DNA of 64,000 bases from the NCBI GenBank assembly GCA_030159075.1, contig BROG01000073.1, positions 379,001 to 443,000 of the forward strand, given 5' to 3'. Each line of letters begins with the position of its first letter. Within the stretch, counting starts at the first letter, position 1. The DNA comes from Atrina japonica. Taxonomy: Eukaryota; Mollusca; Bivalvia; Pterioida; Pinnidae. Made by a program: the position numbers and the translations under genes. Under the pieces are notes generated by a model that saw only the letters and a program-made list of their open reading frames with translations, ran no database searches and had not been told where the DNA came from. Shown one piece after another: positions 62,168 through 64,000 of this stretch.

Positions 62168-64000
62168 TCAATAACCATAAGGTAAAGTACAAAAGTTTTC
62201 AATGCGATGTCTCTTATCATACACGACAAAAAAATACGCACTTCTTTAGTCATCGCCTGTGTTTTGACTTTATGTTGTTTCGTTCGCATGATCTTATGAG
62301 GGTACGATACCAGTACTTTTCTTTTGTTGACCACGTAACAACTGTTTCAATGTATCTACGTTGACCGTAGAAGTGGTACGACTATCAAAAGTGATTCCTT
62401 TGACTTTACACACCCTTTTTGTCCTAACGAGTCTTGTACGCATAATTTTTAGGACCTCCCGAGACAAAGGATAAGATAGAATCGCCATCTAATTCGTCTG
62501 TCCATCCTCCTAAACTGTTTATGATAGTAGGATTCCACTGCTGTGGATCGTGTTGATAAATGATACTGTTCTGTATCAAAATATAATACAACGTTCTCCC
62601 AAACCTTCTAGGGTGGCATAGAGATGTAACCGTGCTAAAGACGTCGTAAAGGCTGCTAGCACTACATTGCTAAAAACCATTGGGTTCATCAAAAGTCATC
62701 CTTCTGTTTTGAATTCACCAGCATCATGTCTAGCTTCATCATGGGCCTTCGACATTTGGAATCAGTTCTAAATGTAATATATCACGAGTATCATCTTGAA
62801 GTAACTGTTGTAATGCTTCGTAACTCTCCACATACTGTGTCTGAGGTAAATTAGTTCGTTGAGCAAATTTACCCCACAAACAGTTCAGAAACAGTTTAGC
62901 AATGGTCCGTAAGATAGGATTCTTCTCTACATTTTCTTCTCGTATGATCAGTTGTTCTCTCGTTTCAATCTCTTTGAGGTACTGACGACGATCTTCTACT
63001 GTTTGACAGGAAGCAGGAAAACCACTAACTTGTTGCTTAATCTGGAGAAACTGATCAATATAGCTACGAAATAAAGTATTGGACTGGCCAGTGAAATGCC
63101 ATACTTCAAAGATACGATCGATCACATAACCTTTTTCTATAGCTTTATTCAATTCACACGTCGTCCATGTACCTAACAAACGTCGTTCTTGATTCGTATG
63201 AGAGCATCGATAACTCATACCCAACTCCCTTGTTGAGCACAAGTACGGCATAAAGGAAAAAGTAGCTTTCCTCCTGCAAACCGATAAGGTAACACGGGAT
63301 GAAACAGATGACGAGGAGGAATAACTCGACATTGTACCAGTCCAAAATATTGATCTAGACTTTTGAAATCATGAGTAATCACGTCTGGGTGTCCAATGGG
63401 AAAAGTCCCATGTTTCACAGACAAACGGGTACAAAGAACATACATCCACGTAACGAATGTCTCCTTCTTCACATAGCAAACGAGTAGCATTCGTTCGACC
63501 TCCAAATAAAGCATCTTTAGGAACTAACGGGTCTGGAAAATTTTTCATACGTTTTATCAATGAAATGTTGAAACTCTGGATCCGTCTTGTACCTTTGACG
63601 ATAGTCATGTTCCCCACAGCGTTTCTACTTCATAGTGTTGACGCAAATACTGATCTCTCTCTAAAGGTCTTTTGATACACTTCATTCATACGTCAAAAGA
63701 AGGATGAAACGGGTGTTGCTCTTGCTTTAAGTTAGGAAAACACAAGGGGCATCCGTGCCAAAAACAGCCATGAAACTCGTAAATGGTGCGAGAGTCTTCA
63801 TGATAACCATCCACACGATAAGATCCTACTTGGACTTCCCCTCCCTGACGAGCATGTCTAATTGTTTGACCAGTTTCATGTTCTTTCCAACTCAATCAGC
63901 GTAATGCTAGGGTGGAATACTGTCGTGGTGAAGGATATCCCCGCGGAGGTATGATACCAATCGTATCTTTTTGCATATGATTGCGACGATAGGCTATATT
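62168..64000 (-). pseudogene. Family B DNA polymerase (protein-primed type), C-terminal part, broken
   Basis: Reading leftward from the window edge: a YEFHGCFWHGCP motif (63789-63754) typical of the PolB group in invertebrate virus-like elements, motif A (DVCSLYP, about 63490), motif B (AKLFLNCLWGKFAQ, about 62900-62860) and motif C near 62580-62564. The C-terminal CKVKG-type segment follows (about 62410) and the likely stop is TGA 62170-62168. It is split among frames several times and has an in-frame TGA at 63898-63896. Motif C reads FDTEQ instead of the usual Y-x-DTDS. The exonuclease domain lies beyond the window. Replicates the element's DNA in its intact form; this copy cannot. Confidence 0.78.

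Larger units (their letters stand above)
54690..64000 (-). mobile_element. Endogenous PolB virus-like element (Polinton/adintovirus-like), partial
   Basis: From about 54.7 kb the DNA becomes less AT-rich and gene-dense. Genes are intronless and mostly on the minus strand, several with TATA boxes 44-60 bases before their ATG. A protein-primed-type family B polymerase, a gene of a family I associate with such elements, a BIR protein, a zinc-knuckle protein and four small genes make a virus-like set. No integrase, packaging ATPase, protease or major capsid is visible, but the element leaves the window on the right. Several genes carry single-base frameshifts or stops, so this copy is decaying. 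Left boundary is inferred from base composition. Confidence 0.7.

Overview
This looks like nuclear DNA of an invertebrate, most likely a bivalve mollusc. It is AT-rich, has long introns, and carries tRNA-derived SINEs, many short inverted-repeat elements and long minisatellites. No bacterial or organellar features were seen. The organism call is an inference from repeat style and gene content, not from a marker gene.

Two host genes fill the left two thirds. On the minus strand, 430-9231 holds the first eight coding exons of a CCDC178-like coiled-coil protein, which continues past the left edge. On the plus strand, 16606-44771 holds a complete twelve-exon ASXL (Additional sex combs-like) gene of 1,077 residues. 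It has an N-terminal HARE-HTH domain, an ASXH/DEUBAD region and a C-terminal PHD finger. The two genes are divergent neighbours, as I recall CCDC178 and ASXL3 being on human chromosome 18q12, so this may be an ancient linkage. Introns and flanks carry minisatellites (8.3-8.8, 9.3-10.96, 22.8-23.55, 26.8-27.2, 33.8-34.3, 48.7-50.7, 52.8-53.1 kb), an A-rich, G-poor tract (4.4-5.74 kb), foldback and inverted-repeat elements, and SINEs.

From about 54.7 kb to the right edge the DNA changes to higher GC, compact and TATA-driven. This is a partly decayed endogenous virus-like element with a family B DNA polymerase, probably Polinton/adintovirus-like, running off the right edge. Right to left on the minus strand it holds a broken polymerase, a broken gene of a family I associate with such polymerases, a charged low-complexity gene with AT-hook-like motifs, a BIR-domain (IAP-like) gene with one frameshift, and an intact protein with two CCHC zinc knuckles.

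Next comes the most unusual part, 56.4-58.2 kb: four very small genes in two divergent pairs. Each is followed by a perfect replication-dependent histone mRNA 3' stem-loop, although none encodes a recognisable histone. The proteins end in basic, cysteine-containing tails. The left flank (54.69-56.05 kb) has a hairpin with a CRE palindrome, five ETS sites, CCAAT and YY1-like sites, and tandem repeats. This suggests an element with a host S-phase-type mRNA-ending signal on a set of small, mostly basic proteins.
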